The notes under the pieces are model-generated. The model saw nothing but the letters and a program-made list of their open reading frames with translations, searched no databases and had not been told where the DNA came from. The translations under genes were made by a program, and so were the position numbers. A DNA stretch of 64,000 bases from Arcticibacter sp. (GTDB lineage Bacteria; Bacteroidota; Bacteroidia; 2-12-FULL-35-15): assembly GCA_021155045.1 (NCBI GenBank), contig JAJNQB010000018.1, forward strand, positions 67,270 through 131,269, written 5' to 3'. Within the stretch, counting starts at the first letter, position 1, and each line of letters begins with the position of its first letter. This document shows, piece by piece, positions 19,069 through 27,741 of the stretch.

Positions 19069-19173
19069 AATCTTAATTTTTACTTAAAAAAATCATTTTT
19101 CCTCAAAAATTATCGTTAAAAACAGCATTTTTATCGAAAAAACGACTTTTCTCCTCAAAAAATAATAATTAGA

Positions 19174-19204
19174 TTTTGCAGTAACCCAAAAATTTATACC
19201 TTTG
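19174..19204 (+). promoter_or_regulatory. Bacteroidota housekeeping promoter of the yceD-rpmF-plsX-fabH-acc operon
   Basis: The -33 element TTTTG (19174-19178) and -7 element TACCTTTG (19197-19204) are separated by 18 bp, an excellent match to the TTTG/TAnnTTTG consensus. The expected start of transcription is near 19211. This rules out the TTG at 19202 as translation start and supports ATG 19229. Confidence 0.75.
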
Positions 19205-19228
19205 CAGGCTTTCGAAAAAAATAGAAAC

Positions 19229-19762
19229 ATGTCTGTTGGGAGAGAATATATTGTACAATTTGTAGGGCTGAATTTAGGACAACATGAATTCGAGTTTTTA
19301 GTAAATGATAAGTTCTTTGAACACCTTGATTATTCAGAAATAAAACAAGGAAAAATTAAAATAACACTCACATTAATAAAACAATCAACAATGATGGTTT
19401 TAGAGTTTAATGTAAGTGGAACAGTTAAAGTAAATTGCGATTTATGTTCAGTAGATTTTGATTTGCCAATAAGTGGAGATTATCGACTTATTGTAAAAGT
19501 TGGCGGGCATGAAGTAGGTGATGAAGATGATGATATTATTAGCATTGCTGCTAATGAACACGAACTTGATTTAAGTCAATTTATTTACGAGTACATAATG
19601 TTGTCTATTCCTTTAAAGCGTGTACATCCAGATAATGAAAAAGGAGAAAGCACTTGCGACAAATTAATGCTAAAAAAAATAAGTCAATTTTTAACTGATA
19701 AACCAACAGAAGAAACAAACGACCCACGTTGGGACGGATTAAAAAACATAAAATTAAATTAA
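19229..19762 (+). CDS. YceD/DUF177 family protein
   Basis: A 177-residue protein of the DUF177 (YceD) family, encoded immediately before rpmF in most bacteria. In E. coli and plants members help 23S rRNA maturation; the exact role here is unknown. Characteristic features are the pair of cysteines in the CDLCSVDFDLPISGDYRL segment and the acidic loop GDEDDDIISI followed by LDLSQFIYEYIMLSIPLKRVH, with a third Cys in STCDK. The frame extends upstream to a TTG at 19202, but that codon lies inside the -7 promoter element, so the ATG at 19229 (MSVGREY) is chosen. It is the first gene of a long lipid and ribosome operon. Confidence 0.93.
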   Translation: MSVGREYIVQFVGLNLGQHEFEFLVNDKFFEHLDYSEIKQGKIKITLTLIKQSTMMVLEFNVSGTVKVNCDLCSVDFDLPISGDYRLIVKVGGHEVGDEDDDIISIAANEHELDLSQFIYEYIMLSIPLKRVHPDNEKGESTCDKLMLKKISQFLTDKPTEETNDPRWDGLKNIKLN

Positions 19763-19789
19763 AATACTAACAATTAAATAAACAATAAA

Positions 19790-19978
19790 ATGCCACATCC
19801 TAAGCGAAAATTATCAAGAGCAAGAAGAGATAGCCGTAGAGGTCATGATAAAGCTACTGCTTCAACATTAGCTATTTGTCCTGCAACTGGTCAGCCTCAT
19901 TTATACCACAGAGCACATTGGTTTGAAGGAAAACTTTACTACAAAGGAAAAGTAGTAATGGAAAAAGCGTCTGCATAA
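19790..19978 (+). CDS. rpmF: Ribosomal protein bL32
   Basis: A 62-residue bL32 of the large ribosomal subunit. The N-terminal MPHPKRKLSRARRDSRRGH and the segment TLAICPATGQPHLYHRAHW are diagnostic. Of the zinc-binding cysteines seen in some bL32 proteins only one remains (AICP), as in the C-minus form. It lies 27 bp after yceD and 47 bp before plsX, the classic yceD-rpmF-plsX-fabH arrangement that couples ribosome and membrane lipid synthesis. Confidence 0.98.
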   Translation: MPHPKRKLSRARRDSRRGHDKATASTLAICPATGQPHLYHRAHWFEGKLYYKGKVVMEKASA

Positions 19979-20025
19979 GCAGCAGCCGAAACCTTTAATC
20001 AAATAGTAATAACCAATCAAAATTT

Positions 20026-20964
20026 ATGAAGGTAGGTATAGATATTATGGGCGGTGATTTTGCACCTGATGCAACAATATCAGGAGCAATAATGGCTTAT
20101 AATGAATTACCCAAAGATGTTCGTTTAGTTTTAATTGGCGATAATGAACAAATTATGGCGGGACTATCAAAGCACCATGTTGATGCTTCATGTTTTGATA
20201 TTGTTCATGCTCCCGATATAATCGGAATGGGTGAACACCCAACCAAAGCATTTTCTCAAAAACCCAACTCTAGTATTAGTTTTGGGTTTCATCTTTTAAA
20301 AGAAGGAAAAATTAATGCTTTTGCAAGTAACGGAAACACAGGAGCAATGCTCGTTGGTTCTATGTTCACAGTAAAAGTAGTACCAGGAGTTATTCGTCCA
20401 TGTATCACATCAGTTATGCCAAAACCTAACGGTGGTGTTGGTTTAATCTTAGATGTTGGAACAAATGCTGATTGTAAACCTGATGTATTGTATCAGTTTG
20501 CAGTATTAGGTTCGTTGTATGCAGAGCACGTTTACAATATAAAAAATCCTAAAGTTGGTTTATTAAACATTGGAGAAGAACCAGAAAAAGGAAACTTAGT
20601 TTCTCAAGCAACACACGCTTTGATGAAGGATACCAAAGATTTTAATTTTATTGGAAATGTTGAAGGTCGCGATTTATTTAGCGATTCTGTTGATGTGATT
20701 GTTTGTGATGGATTTACCGGGAATGTTGTATTGAAGGAAGCAGAAGCATTTTATACCATGATTAAAAAGCGAGGAATTAAAGATGAATTTTTCGACCGTT
20801 TTAATTATGAGAATTATGGAGGAACACCAGTATTAGGAATTAATTCTACTGTGATGATAGGGCATGGAATATCAAATGATATTGCCGTAAAAAATATGAT
20901 ATTGCTTTCTAAAGAAGTAGTAGAAGCAAATCTTGCCGAAAAAATTAAAAAAGTATTTAACTAA
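20026..20964 (+). CDS. plsX: Phosphate acyltransferase PlsX
   Basis: PlsX converts acyl-ACP and phosphate to acyl-phosphate, the donor for PlsY in the first step of phospholipid synthesis. It is a peripheral membrane enzyme. The 312-residue sequence has the family hallmarks: IDIMGGDFAPDATISGA at the N-terminus, FASNGNTGAMLVGS and VIVCDGFTGNVVLKE. The length is typical of Bacteroidota. Its TAA stop overlaps the fabH ATG by one base (TAATG), indicating coupled translation. Confidence 0.97.
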   Translation: MKVGIDIMGGDFAPDATISGAIMAYNELPKDVRLVLIGDNEQIMAGLSKHHVDASCFDIVHAPDIIGMGEHPTKAFSQKPNSSISFGFHLLKEGKINAFASNGNTGAMLVGSMFTVKVVPGVIRPCITSVMPKPNGGVGLILDVGTNADCKPDVLYQFAVLGSLYAEHVYNIKNPKVGLLNIGEEPEKGNLVSQATHALMKDTKDFNFIGNVEGRDLFSDSVDVIVCDGFTGNVVLKEAEAFYTMIKKRGIKDEFFDRFNYENYGGTPVLGINSTVMIGHGISNDIAVKNMILLSKEVVEANLAEKIKKVFN

Positions 20965-21962
20965 TGACAAAAATTACTGCCGCAATAACAGCTGTTTCTG
21001 GTTATGTACCTGATTATATACTTTCAAATACAGAATTGGAAAAATTAGTTCCAACAACCAGCGAATGGATTGAAACCAGAACAGGTATAAAAGAAAGAAG
21101 AATATTGAAAGGAGAAGGCTTGGGAACATCCGATATGTGCGTAAAAGCAATTGAAGAGTTGCTAAAAAAACGTGGCATCTCAGCTTTAGATATTGATATG
21201 ATTATTGTTGGTACGGTTACACCTGATTATGTTTTTCCATCCACATCAAATGTAGTATGCGATAAAGTAGGAGCTACAAATGCTTGGGGATATGATGTAA
21301 ATGCAGCTTGTTCTGGCTTTGTTTATTCTTTGGTTACTGGTGCACAATTTATTGAAACAGGTAAATATAAAAAAGTTATTGTTGTTGGAGCAGATAAAAT
21401 GTCGGCAATACTTGATTATACTGATCGTTCAACGTGTATTATTTTTGGCGATGGAGCAGGAGCTGTTTTGCTTGAACCAACCACAGGTGGACTAGGAATT
21501 CAGGATTCTATATTGAAAGCAGATGGCTCTGGGAGGCAATATCTGCATCAAAAAGCTGGAGGTTCTGTTAAACCGCCATCGCATGAAACTGTGGATGCTA
21601 GAGAACACTATGTTTTTCAAGATGGACAACCTGTTTTTAAAAGAGCAGTTGTTGGGATGGCAGATGTTTCAGCAGAAATAATGGAAAAAAATAATTTGAC
21701 ATCAGATGATGTTGCTTGGTTAGTTCCTCATCAAGCAAACAAACGTATTATTGATGCAACAGCAGATAGAATGGGTTTGTCTTCCGAAAAAGTAATGTTA
21801 AATATCCAAAAATATGGTAACACTACTGCGGGCACCATTCCTTTGTGTTTATGGGATTATGAAAAGCAAATGAAAAAAGGAGACAATATAATCATCTCTA
21901 CTTTTGGTGCTGGATTTACTTGGGGAAGCATATATTTAAAATGGGCATATGATAGTAAATGA
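20964..21962 (+). CDS. fabH: Beta-ketoacyl-ACP synthase III
   Basis: FabH condenses acetyl-CoA (or a branched acyl-CoA) with malonyl-ACP to start fatty acid synthesis. The 332 residues carry the full catalytic triad: Cys in DVNAACSGFVYSL (about 112), His in LVPHQANKRIIDA and Asn in KYGNTTAGTIPL. ETRTGIKERRI near the N-terminus and the C-terminal FGAGFTWGS loop are also typical. It is translationally coupled to plsX and followed after 65 bp by accB. Confidence 0.97.
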   Translation: MTKITAAITAVSGYVPDYILSNTELEKLVPTTSEWIETRTGIKERRILKGEGLGTSDMCVKAIEELLKKRGISALDIDMIIVGTVTPDYVFPSTSNVVCDKVGATNAWGYDVNAACSGFVYSLVTGAQFIETGKYKKVIVVGADKMSAILDYTDRSTCIIFGDGAGAVLLEPTTGGLGIQDSILKADGSGRQYLHQKAGGSVKPPSHETVDAREHYVFQDGQPVFKRAVVGMADVSAEIMEKNNLTSDDVAWLVPHQANKRIIDATADRMGLSSEKVMLNIQKYGNTTAGTIPLCLWDYEKQMKKGDNIIISTFGAGFTWGSIYLKWAYDSK

Positions 21963-22027
21963 AAAAAGTTAAAAGGAATTAAGAAAAAACAGATAACCGA
22001 ATATTAATCTAAAAAAACATATAGCAG

Positions 22028-22522
22028 ATGAAATTGAATGAAATCCAAGACTTAATCAAATTTGTTTCTAAATCTGGCGTAAGCGAAGTAGAGTTGGAAA
22101 CAAAAGATGTGAAAATTGTTATAAAAACTCCAGCAGGAAAAAGCAAAGAACAGGTGGTTGTTCAAACAGTTGCAGCTCCAGTAGCACAGCCTGTGATGCA
22201 CGCAGCACCTGTAGTTCAGCAACAAGCAGCACCAGTAGCAAAAACTCCTGAAACACCAAAAGATGGAATTGATGAGTCAAAATTGCTTACAATTAAATCT
22301 CCAATGATAGGTACATTCTATCGTTCATCATCACCAGATAAACCAGCATTTGCTAATGTAGGCGATGAAATTGCCGTTGGAAAACCAGTTTGTATTATTG
22401 AAGCAATGAAGTTGTTTAACGAAATTGAGTCAGATGTAAAAGGAAAAATTGTGAAAGTTTTGGTTAATGATGCTTCGCCTGTTGAGTACGATCAACCATT
22501 GTTTTTAGTAGATCCTAGTTAA
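22028..22522 (+). CDS. accB: Biotin carboxyl carrier protein of acetyl-CoA carboxylase
   Basis: AccB carries the biotin that shuttles CO2 between AccC and the carboxyltransferase during malonyl-CoA formation. At 164 residues the length is standard. An N-terminal helix (MKLNEIQDLIKFVSKSGVSEVELE) and a mobile Ala/Pro/Gln linker (about 45-85) precede the biotinyl domain (about 88-164). The biotinylation site is EAMKLFNEIE with the modified Lys at residue 128. It is followed by accC after 56 bp, in a gap containing the tandem motif TTAGCTAATTAGCTAATT. Confidence 0.97.
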   Translation: MKLNEIQDLIKFVSKSGVSEVELETKDVKIVIKTPAGKSKEQVVVQTVAAPVAQPVMHAAPVVQQQAAPVAKTPETPKDGIDESKLLTIKSPMIGTFYRSSSPDKPAFANVGDEIAVGKPVCIIEAMKLFNEIESDVKGKIVKVLVNDASPVEYDQPLFLVDPS

Positions 22523-22578
22523 TTTATATAACACAATTAGCTGATAATTTAATTAGCTAATTAGCTAATTCAAAAGAT

Positions 22579-23919
22579 ATGTTTAAAAAAATATTAATAG
22601 CAAATAGGGGAGAAATTGCATTGCGTATAATTCGTACATGTAAAGAAATGGGAATTAAAACCGTTGCTGTTTATTCCACTGCCGATAAAGATTCTTTACA
22701 TGTTCGATTTGCAGACGAAGCAGTTTGTATTGGACCTCCTCCAAGCAAAGAATCTTATTTAAATATTCCAAGTATTATTTCTGCTGCTGAAATTACTAAT
22801 GCTGATGCAATTCACCCAGGTTATGGTTTTCTTTCAGAAAACGCAAAATTTTCAAAAATTTGTCAAGAACATAATATAAAATTTATTGGAGCATCGCCTG
22901 AAATGATTGGACAGATGGGAGATAAAGCTACTGCTAAAGCCACAATGATAGCCGCAGGCGTTCCTTGTGTGCCTGGTTCAGAGGGTTTGTTGGAAAGTGT
23001 GCAACAGGCAATAGAATTAGCCCCAAAGGTTGGGTATCCTGTAATGATAAAAGCAACTGCTGGCGGTGGAGGAAAAGGAATGCGAATAGTTTGGAAGGAA
23101 GAAGAAATGGCTGACTTATATGAGTCTGCATTTAAGGAAGCGGAAAACGCATTTGGCAATGGAGCAATGTACATGGAAAAATATATTGAGGAGCCAAGAC
23201 ATATTGAAATTCAAGTTGTGGGCGACCAATACGGAAAAGCTTGCCATTTATCTGAACGTGATTGCTCTGTTCAAAGACGCCATCAAAAATTAATGGAAGA
23301 AACCCCTTCTCCATTTATGACGGATGAATTAAGAGAACGGATGGGTGAAGCAGCTATTAAAGCAGCATTAGCAGTAAAATACGAAGGAGTAGGAACGGTT
23401 GAATTTTTAGTTGACAAACATCGCAATTTCTATTTTATGGAAATGAACACACGTATTCAGGTGGAGCATCCTATTACTGAAGAGGTGATTGACTATGATT
23501 TAATACGTGAACAAATTTTAGTTGCTGCAGGTGTCCCAATTTCAGGAAAAAATTATTTTCCTCAATTACATGCAATTGAGTGTCGAATAAATGCAGAAGA
23601 TCCATTTAATAATTTTCGCCCTTCGCCAGGTAAAATTACCAATCTACACACACCAGGTGGACACGGAATTAGAGTAGATTCGCATATTTACGCAGGTTAT
23701 ACTATTCCTCCAAATTACGATAGTATGGTTGCTAAATTAATTACGGTAGCTCAAACTCGCGAAGAAGCCATTGCTAAAATGCACCGTGCATTGAGTGAAT
23801 ATGTGATTGAAGGGGTAAAAACTACCATCCCATTTCATTTACGTTTAATGAAAGATGAGCGATTTATCAAAGGGGATTATACAACAAAATTTTTAGATGA
23901 TTTTGATTTAACAGAATAA
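22579..23919 (+). CDS. accC: Biotin carboxylase subunit of acetyl-CoA carboxylase
   Basis: AccC performs the ATP- and bicarbonate-dependent carboxylation of biotin on AccB. The 446-residue ATP-grasp enzyme has the N-terminal FKKILIANRGEIALRIIRTC, the glycine-rich loop KATAGGGGKGMRIV, the bicarbonate/metal-binding FMEMNTRIQVEHPITEEV, and the C-terminal NYDSMVAKLIT segment. It ends the operon in a strong bidirectional terminator at 23941. The carboxyltransferase subunits accA and accD are not in this window. Confidence 0.97.
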   Translation: MFKKILIANRGEIALRIIRTCKEMGIKTVAVYSTADKDSLHVRFADEAVCIGPPPSKESYLNIPSIISAAEITNADAIHPGYGFLSENAKFSKICQEHNIKFIGASPEMIGQMGDKATAKATMIAAGVPCVPGSEGLLESVQQAIELAPKVGYPVMIKATAGGGGKGMRIVWKEEEMADLYESAFKEAENAFGNGAMYMEKYIEEPRHIEIQVVGDQYGKACHLSERDCSVQRRHQKLMEETPSPFMTDELRERMGEAAIKAALAVKYEGVGTVEFLVDKHRNFYFMEMNTRIQVEHPITEEVIDYDLIREQILVAAGVPISGKNYFPQLHAIECRINAEDPFNNFRPSPGKITNLHTPGGHGIRVDSHIYAGYTIPPNYDSMVAKLITVAQTREEAIAKMHRALSEYVIEGVKTTIPFHLRLMKDERFIKGDYTTKFLDDFDLTE

Positions 23920-23940
23920 CTATATTTTATAAAAAAACAA

Positions 23941-23970
23941 AAAAAGGATTCACACTGTGAATCCTTTTTT
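23941..23970. terminator. Bidirectional rho-independent terminator between accC and the DUF3108 gene
   Basis: A perfect inverted repeat with 14-bp arms (AAAAAGGATTCACA at 23941-23954 and its complement at 23956-23969, single central C). It has an A-run on the left and a T-run on the right, so it can terminate both converging genes. Confidence 0.9.
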
Positions 23971-23986
23971 TGTTTGAGGATGTTGT

Positions 23987-24817
23987 TTATTTTATTTTTG
24001 ATACAGGATTTGCAAGCCCTGAATAGCTTTTTAATTCTGCTTTTATTGAACCAACTAAAACATCTGCTTGACCTAAAACAGGAATATGGTTTTTATCATC
24101 GGTAATCCAAATATTCAAATCTTCTTCATTTTTAAATACTCTTCCTTTTTGAACGATTGGTCTAAATTTTAAACATCTAAAAGTTCCTAAATCCGTTTTG
24201 ATATTTTCTTTGCATATAAATTTAATTTTTAGAGGCCAAACTTCTTTGTCCATAAAACAATTTAATGCATAAGTTTCGCCTGGTTTAGCATTTGATAAAT
24301 CTAAATTTCGTGCATGATAAAAAGCAGATAACATATCTTGCATGTTTGCTTCTATGTCAAAAACTTCACCATCGCCAACATTTACTTTTTGGCTGTAATG
24401 ATTGAAAAAATAATCCTGGTTAATTTTATATCCGCCTTCATTTACTCGTCTTACAAAAAGCCAAGGAACCATTGCTTGCTCGTCAATAAATGTTTCATAA
24501 CGATCGCGTACTTTATAAAAAAAATCGAATGCGCCTCTAGAAGAACCGAGTCCAACAACATGAAATGTTTTACGTCCTCCAATTTCTTTAACATCTTCGG
24601 TAACACCCAACGAAGCAATTCCAGCATCAATTATTCCGTAGTGCATTCTAAAGGTTAAAACTTCACCTCTTTTAAATGCGTTGTTATTCATCATTGGCAA
24701 TTCTTTAGGTGATACATCATTCAAATCAATTTGAGGTAATGATTGTTCGCCTTTAAACGACATTACAAAAACAGCAGTTAATGCTATTGATGACGATATA
24801 AAAAGAATCTTTTTCAT
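23987..24817 (-). CDS. Exported DUF3108 family protein
   Basis: A 276-residue protein of the DUF3108 family, whose structure is a beta-rich envelope protein of unknown function found in many Bacteroidota and Proteobacteria. Family-like stretches are FKRGEVLTFRMHYGIIDAGIASL, VRDRYETFID and the closing WITDDKNHIPVLGQADVLVGSIKAEL. A signal peptide is formed by MKKILFISSSIALTAVFVMSF, so I place the start at the ATG at 24817; an upstream in-frame ATG at 24844 would add nine residues before it. No operon partner exists: it is divergent from the response regulator at 25077. The function is unassigned. Confidence 0.88.
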   Translation of the reverse strand: MKKILFISSSIALTAVFVMSFKGEQSLPQIDLNDVSPKELPMMNNNAFKRGEVLTFRMHYGIIDAGIASLGVTEDVKEIGGRKTFHVVGLGSSRGAFDFFYKVRDRYETFIDEQAMVPWLFVRRVNEGGYKINQDYFFNHYSQKVNVGDGEVFDIEANMQDMLSAFYHARNLDLSNAKPGETYALNCFMDKEVWPLKIKFICKENIKTDLGTFRCLKFRPIVQKGRVFKNEEDLNIWITDDKNHIPVLGQADVLVGSIKAELKSYSGLANPVSKIK

Positions 24818-25076
24818 GGCTATTAATTTAGTGATATATAACATTCAAACGCTGTGCCAAAGCATTTATTGTGCTTTTACGTGTTTGATTATTAAATAGT
24901 TATAAAAAAAGGTTTTGGTTGAGATTAAATATCTATAAGCTTATAAATTACTATTTTTGTCTAAAATGTTATTGAGTATTGATATTTAGGTTTTTTTTAT
25001 TAATAATAAGATAATACTCTATTAATATAGAACAGATAGTATTTAATGACCTTTACACATATTACTTGCAAAAATT
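24818..25076. promoter_or_regulatory. Divergent intergenic region upstream of the PhoB-like regulator
   Basis: This 259-bp gap separates the DUF3108 gene from the two-component operon. It contains one exact -7 match, TATTTTTG (24952-24959), pointing right, 117 bp before the regulator ATG. No -33 partner is seen at normal spacing, and no hairpin or small ORF of note is visible. Confidence 0.3.
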
Positions 25077-25763
25077 ATGAACAATAGCGATTACAAAATA
25101 TTACTAGTTGACGATGAAGAGGATATTTTAGAATTTTTAGGATATAATCTTAAAAAGGAAGGATTCAAAGTATATACCGCAAGCAATGGTGTTGAGGCAA
25201 TTAAAGTGGCAAAAAAAGAATTTCCAAGTGTGATTATTTTGGATGTAATGATGCCAAATATGGATGGAATAGAAACATGTAGAGAAATTAGGGAAACACC
25301 AGAATTGAAGGATGTTATGATCGCTTTTTTAACGGCAAGGAATGAAGATTATTCTCAGATAGCGGGTTTTGAAGTTGGTGCTGATGATTATATAAACAAA
25401 CCTATTAAACCAAGGGTTTTAGTAAGTAGAATAAAAGCCCTTTTAAGAAGAAGAGTTGCAGGAGATATCGCTGTGGAAGAAAAAATAGAAATGGGCGGTA
25501 TTAAAATAGATAGAGAACGATATTTAATTGTTAAAGATGGAGATGAGGTTACGTTGCCCAAAAAGGAGTTTGAACTGTTAGCATTGTTGGCTTCTAAACC
25601 AGGTAAAGTGTTTACTCGTGAAGTCATATTAGAAAGAGTTTGGGGAGGAGAAGTTATTGTTGGCGACAGAACAATTGATGTTCATATTCGCAAGCTTCGC
25701 GAAAAATTGGGCGAAGAATATATTAAAACCGTAAAAGGCATAGGCTATAAATTTGAATTTTAG
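25077..25763 (+). CDS. OmpR/PhoB-family response regulator
   Basis: A 228-residue transcription factor. The receiver domain (about 1-120) has the acidic pair VDDEED, the phosphoacceptor Asp in VIILDVMMPNMDG and the conserved Lys in NKPIKPRVL. The winged-helix DNA-binding domain (about 130-228) shows LPKKEFELLALLASKPGKVFTREVILERVWG and DVHIRKLREKLGEEYIKTVKGIGYKF. The partner kinase gene starts 15 bp downstream. PhoB-like regulators of this group in Bacteroidota commonly govern phosphate or envelope responses, but the target genes are not known here. Confidence 0.95.
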   Translation: MNNSDYKILLVDDEEDILEFLGYNLKKEGFKVYTASNGVEAIKVAKKEFPSVIILDVMMPNMDGIETCREIRETPELKDVMIAFLTARNEDYSQIAGFEVGADDYINKPIKPRVLVSRIKALLRRRVAGDIAVEEKIEMGGIKIDRERYLIVKDGDEVTLPKKEFELLALLASKPGKVFTREVILERVWGGEVIVGDRTIDVHIRKLREKLGEEYIKTVKGIGYKFEF

Positions 25764-25778
25764 TATTTTAGTGCCTGA

Positions 25779-26807
25779 ATGAAAAACATATCCTTAAGGA
25801 TAACTCTTTTAGTTATAGCATTTTTTATTGCTATTGCAGCAGCTGTTTTATATCTTTTTGTTTCTGAACTTTTCTTCTTTTCAAATTTTATAATTGTATT
25901 CGGAGTGTCTTTTTTTGGGTTGTTAATTTTTTTATTTTTTATTGAATGGTTAATAATAAAAAAAATAAATTGGCTTACAGAAACAGTGGATAATTATCGT
26001 CTTCAAGGGAATAGTAATTTTGTTGCAGCAAAAAAATCTTCAAACGAAATAGAAAACCTAAATCACCAAATATTTGCTTGGGCAGAAGAAAGGAAAAATG
26101 AGATTGAACGCTTAAAAAAACTAGAGGTTTATCGAAAAGAATTCTTAGGAAACGTTTCGCATGAATTAAAAACGCCAATATTTAATATTCAAGGGTACAT
26201 TTTAACACTGTTAGACGGAGGTTTGGAAGACCAATCAATAAATCGTAATTTTTTGCAGCGTACCGAAAAAAGTATTGATAGGATGATTACTATTGTTGAC
26301 GACTTAGAAGCAATATCGCAACTAGAAACAGGAGAGCTACAACTAGAACCAGAAAAATTTGATATTGTGATTTTGGTAAAAGATGTTATTGAGGCACAAG
26401 AAATGAAAGCAACCTCAAAAGGTATAATGCTAACTGTTGAAGAAGAAAAACAAATTTTTGTAAATGCTGATAGATTTAGAATCAGACAAGTGATTGTAAA
26501 TTTAGTTGTGAACTCAATTAAGTATGGAAAGGAATATGGAGAAACAAAAATTAGATTTTATGATGTTGGAGAAAATGTTTCTATTGAAATTGCTGATAAT
26601 GGTATTGGAATAGGAGAAGAGCATCTTCCTCGCTTGTTCGAAAGGTTTTACAGGGTTGATAAAAGTCGTTCAAGAGATATTGGAGGAACCGGTTTAGGTT
26701 TGGCTATCGTAAAACATACAATAGAAGCGCATAATCAATCAATCAATGTTATGAGTACTGAAGGAGTGGGCACAATCTTCTCTTTTTCACTTGCAAAAGC
26801 TGTTTAA
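25779..26807 (+). CDS. Sensor histidine kinase, PhoR-like
   Basis: A 342-residue kinase paired with the upstream regulator. Two adjacent membrane helices (about 8-28 and 34-58) with almost no periplasmic loop suggest sensing within the membrane or through a partner. A HAMP-like linker follows, then HisKA with the phosphoacceptor in GNVSHELKTPIFNIQGY, and HATPase_c with QVIVNLVVNSIKYGK (N), IADNGIGIGEEHLPRLFERFY (G1/F) and GGTGLGLAIVKH (G2). Its 3' end overlaps the convergent UbiA-like gene by 21 bp. Confidence 0.95.
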   Translation: MKNISLRITLLVIAFFIAIAAAVLYLFVSELFFFSNFIIVFGVSFFGLLIFLFFIEWLIIKKINWLTETVDNYRLQGNSNFVAAKKSSNEIENLNHQIFAWAEERKNEIERLKKLEVYRKEFLGNVSHELKTPIFNIQGYILTLLDGGLEDQSINRNFLQRTEKSIDRMITIVDDLEAISQLETGELQLEPEKFDIVILVKDVIEAQEMKATSKGIMLTVEEEKQIFVNADRFRIRQVIVNLVVNSIKYGKEYGETKIRFYDVGENVSIEIADNGIGIGEEHLPRLFERFYRVDKSRSRDIGGTGLGLAIVKHTIEAHNQSINVMSTEGVGTIFSFSLAKAV

Positions 26808-27623
26808 TAACAATAATATTCCTTCTAAAATCATTAGGCTATCAATTGCTACTACGTAATAATATTCATTTCGTTTGCTATTACTGTTTGTTAAAAGCAA
26901 AAAAGAAACAATAAACACCAACATCAAACAGTACCATTCATTACTATTGATAGTATTTAGGTAGAATTCAATGGAATTAATACATCCATAAATTAAAATA
27001 AAGCTAATAGCTAATAATTTAGTTTTTCGTTCACCAATTATATGCGGAATTGTTTTGATATTTTGTGATGCATCAATTTGTAAATCTCTTAAGTCAAAAG
27101 GTAAGCAAATTGCCATCATAAATGCAAATCGAGAAAATATGTGTATAAAATGTACAAGTGTAAATTCCTGATTATTCAACAAAATAGGTAATACAGAAGT
27201 AGTAGCAGTCCAAACAAGAACTAAAGTGAGTAATTTAACTAGTGCTATTTTTCTTAAATTAATTGCAGGTAAAAAATACGCTAAAGAAATTAGGCATAAT
27301 GGGATTAAATAGATAAAAAATTTTAGCTCAACAAAGAACGCAGTAGTAAAAACACCCAATAAACCAAAAATTGATAAGCCTTTAATAGAAGCTTGATTAT
27401 TAAAAATCCATTTCCTTCTACTTGAATTTAAATAATTTTTTTTTTCTTTTTTGTAAAATACACGCTGAATATTATAAATAAAAAGTGTTGAAAAAAAAAT
27501 AAGAAACCCATAATGCAATGGAGTACTTAGCCTTAATTGAATAGAAGTACTAAAAACCAAAAAAAATGCTCCGAGGGAAACAATAAAATTCCCAAATGAA
27601 AAAAAATCGAAAAGTTTTTTCAT
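26787..27623 (-). CDS. UbiA-like prenyltransferase-family membrane protein with a degenerate first aspartate motif
   Basis: A 278-residue protein with about eight membrane helices. The segment PFDLRDLQIDASQNIKTIPHIIGERKT corresponds to the second Asp-rich motif (DxxxD) of UbiA prenyltransferases and to the loop that follows it. The first motif (NDxxDxxxD) should lie near residue 50, but here it reads YNIQRVFYKKEKKN with no aspartate. This makes Mg2+-diphosphate binding, and so ordinary prenyl transfer, doubtful. Similar truncated-motif proteins are annotated as UbiA family across Bacteroidota. It overlaps the kinase gene 3' end by 21 bp. Confidence 0.75.
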   Translation of the reverse strand: MKKLFDFFSFGNFIVSLGAFFLVFSTSIQLRLSTPLHYGFLIFFSTLFIYNIQRVFYKKEKKNYLNSSRRKWIFNNQASIKGLSIFGLLGVFTTAFFVELKFFIYLIPLCLISLAYFLPAINLRKIALVKLLTLVLVWTATTSVLPILLNNQEFTLVHFIHIFSRFAFMMAICLPFDLRDLQIDASQNIKTIPHIIGERKTKLLAISFILIYGCINSIEFYLNTINSNEWYCLMLVFIVSFLLLTNSNSKRNEYYYVVAIDSLMILEGILLLLNSFCK

Positions 27624-27635
27624 TACAATAAGAGT

Positions 27636-27716
27636 CTGTTTAAATTTTATTAAATTTTTTACATGTCATTTTGACTCCCTTCATATTTCGGGGTTTATTT
27701 TTAGAAAATTAAACAG
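27636..27716. repeat. Small MITE-like repeat with terminal inverted repeats
   Basis: An 81-bp segment bounded by near-perfect inverted repeats: CTGTTTAAATTTT (27636-27648) and the complement of CTGTTTAATTTTCTA (27702-27716), one indel apart. The core reads TGTCATTTTGACTCCCTTC. It recalls the dispersed TGTCATTTCGAC-type repeats of Bacteroidota, from memory. It contains no ORF. Confidence 0.5.
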
Positions 27717-27741
27717 GTACAATAAGTTTAAATAAATGAGA

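Noticed and set aside
19202..19228. TTG start extending the YceD protein by nine residues
   Set aside because: The TTG lies within the -7 element TACCTTTG of a well-formed promoter, so it would not be transcribed; ATG 19229 fits.
24952..24959. TATTTTTG as a firm promoter of the PhoB-like regulator
   Set aside because: No -33 partner and 117 bp from the start codon; kept only as a weak note on the intergenic region.
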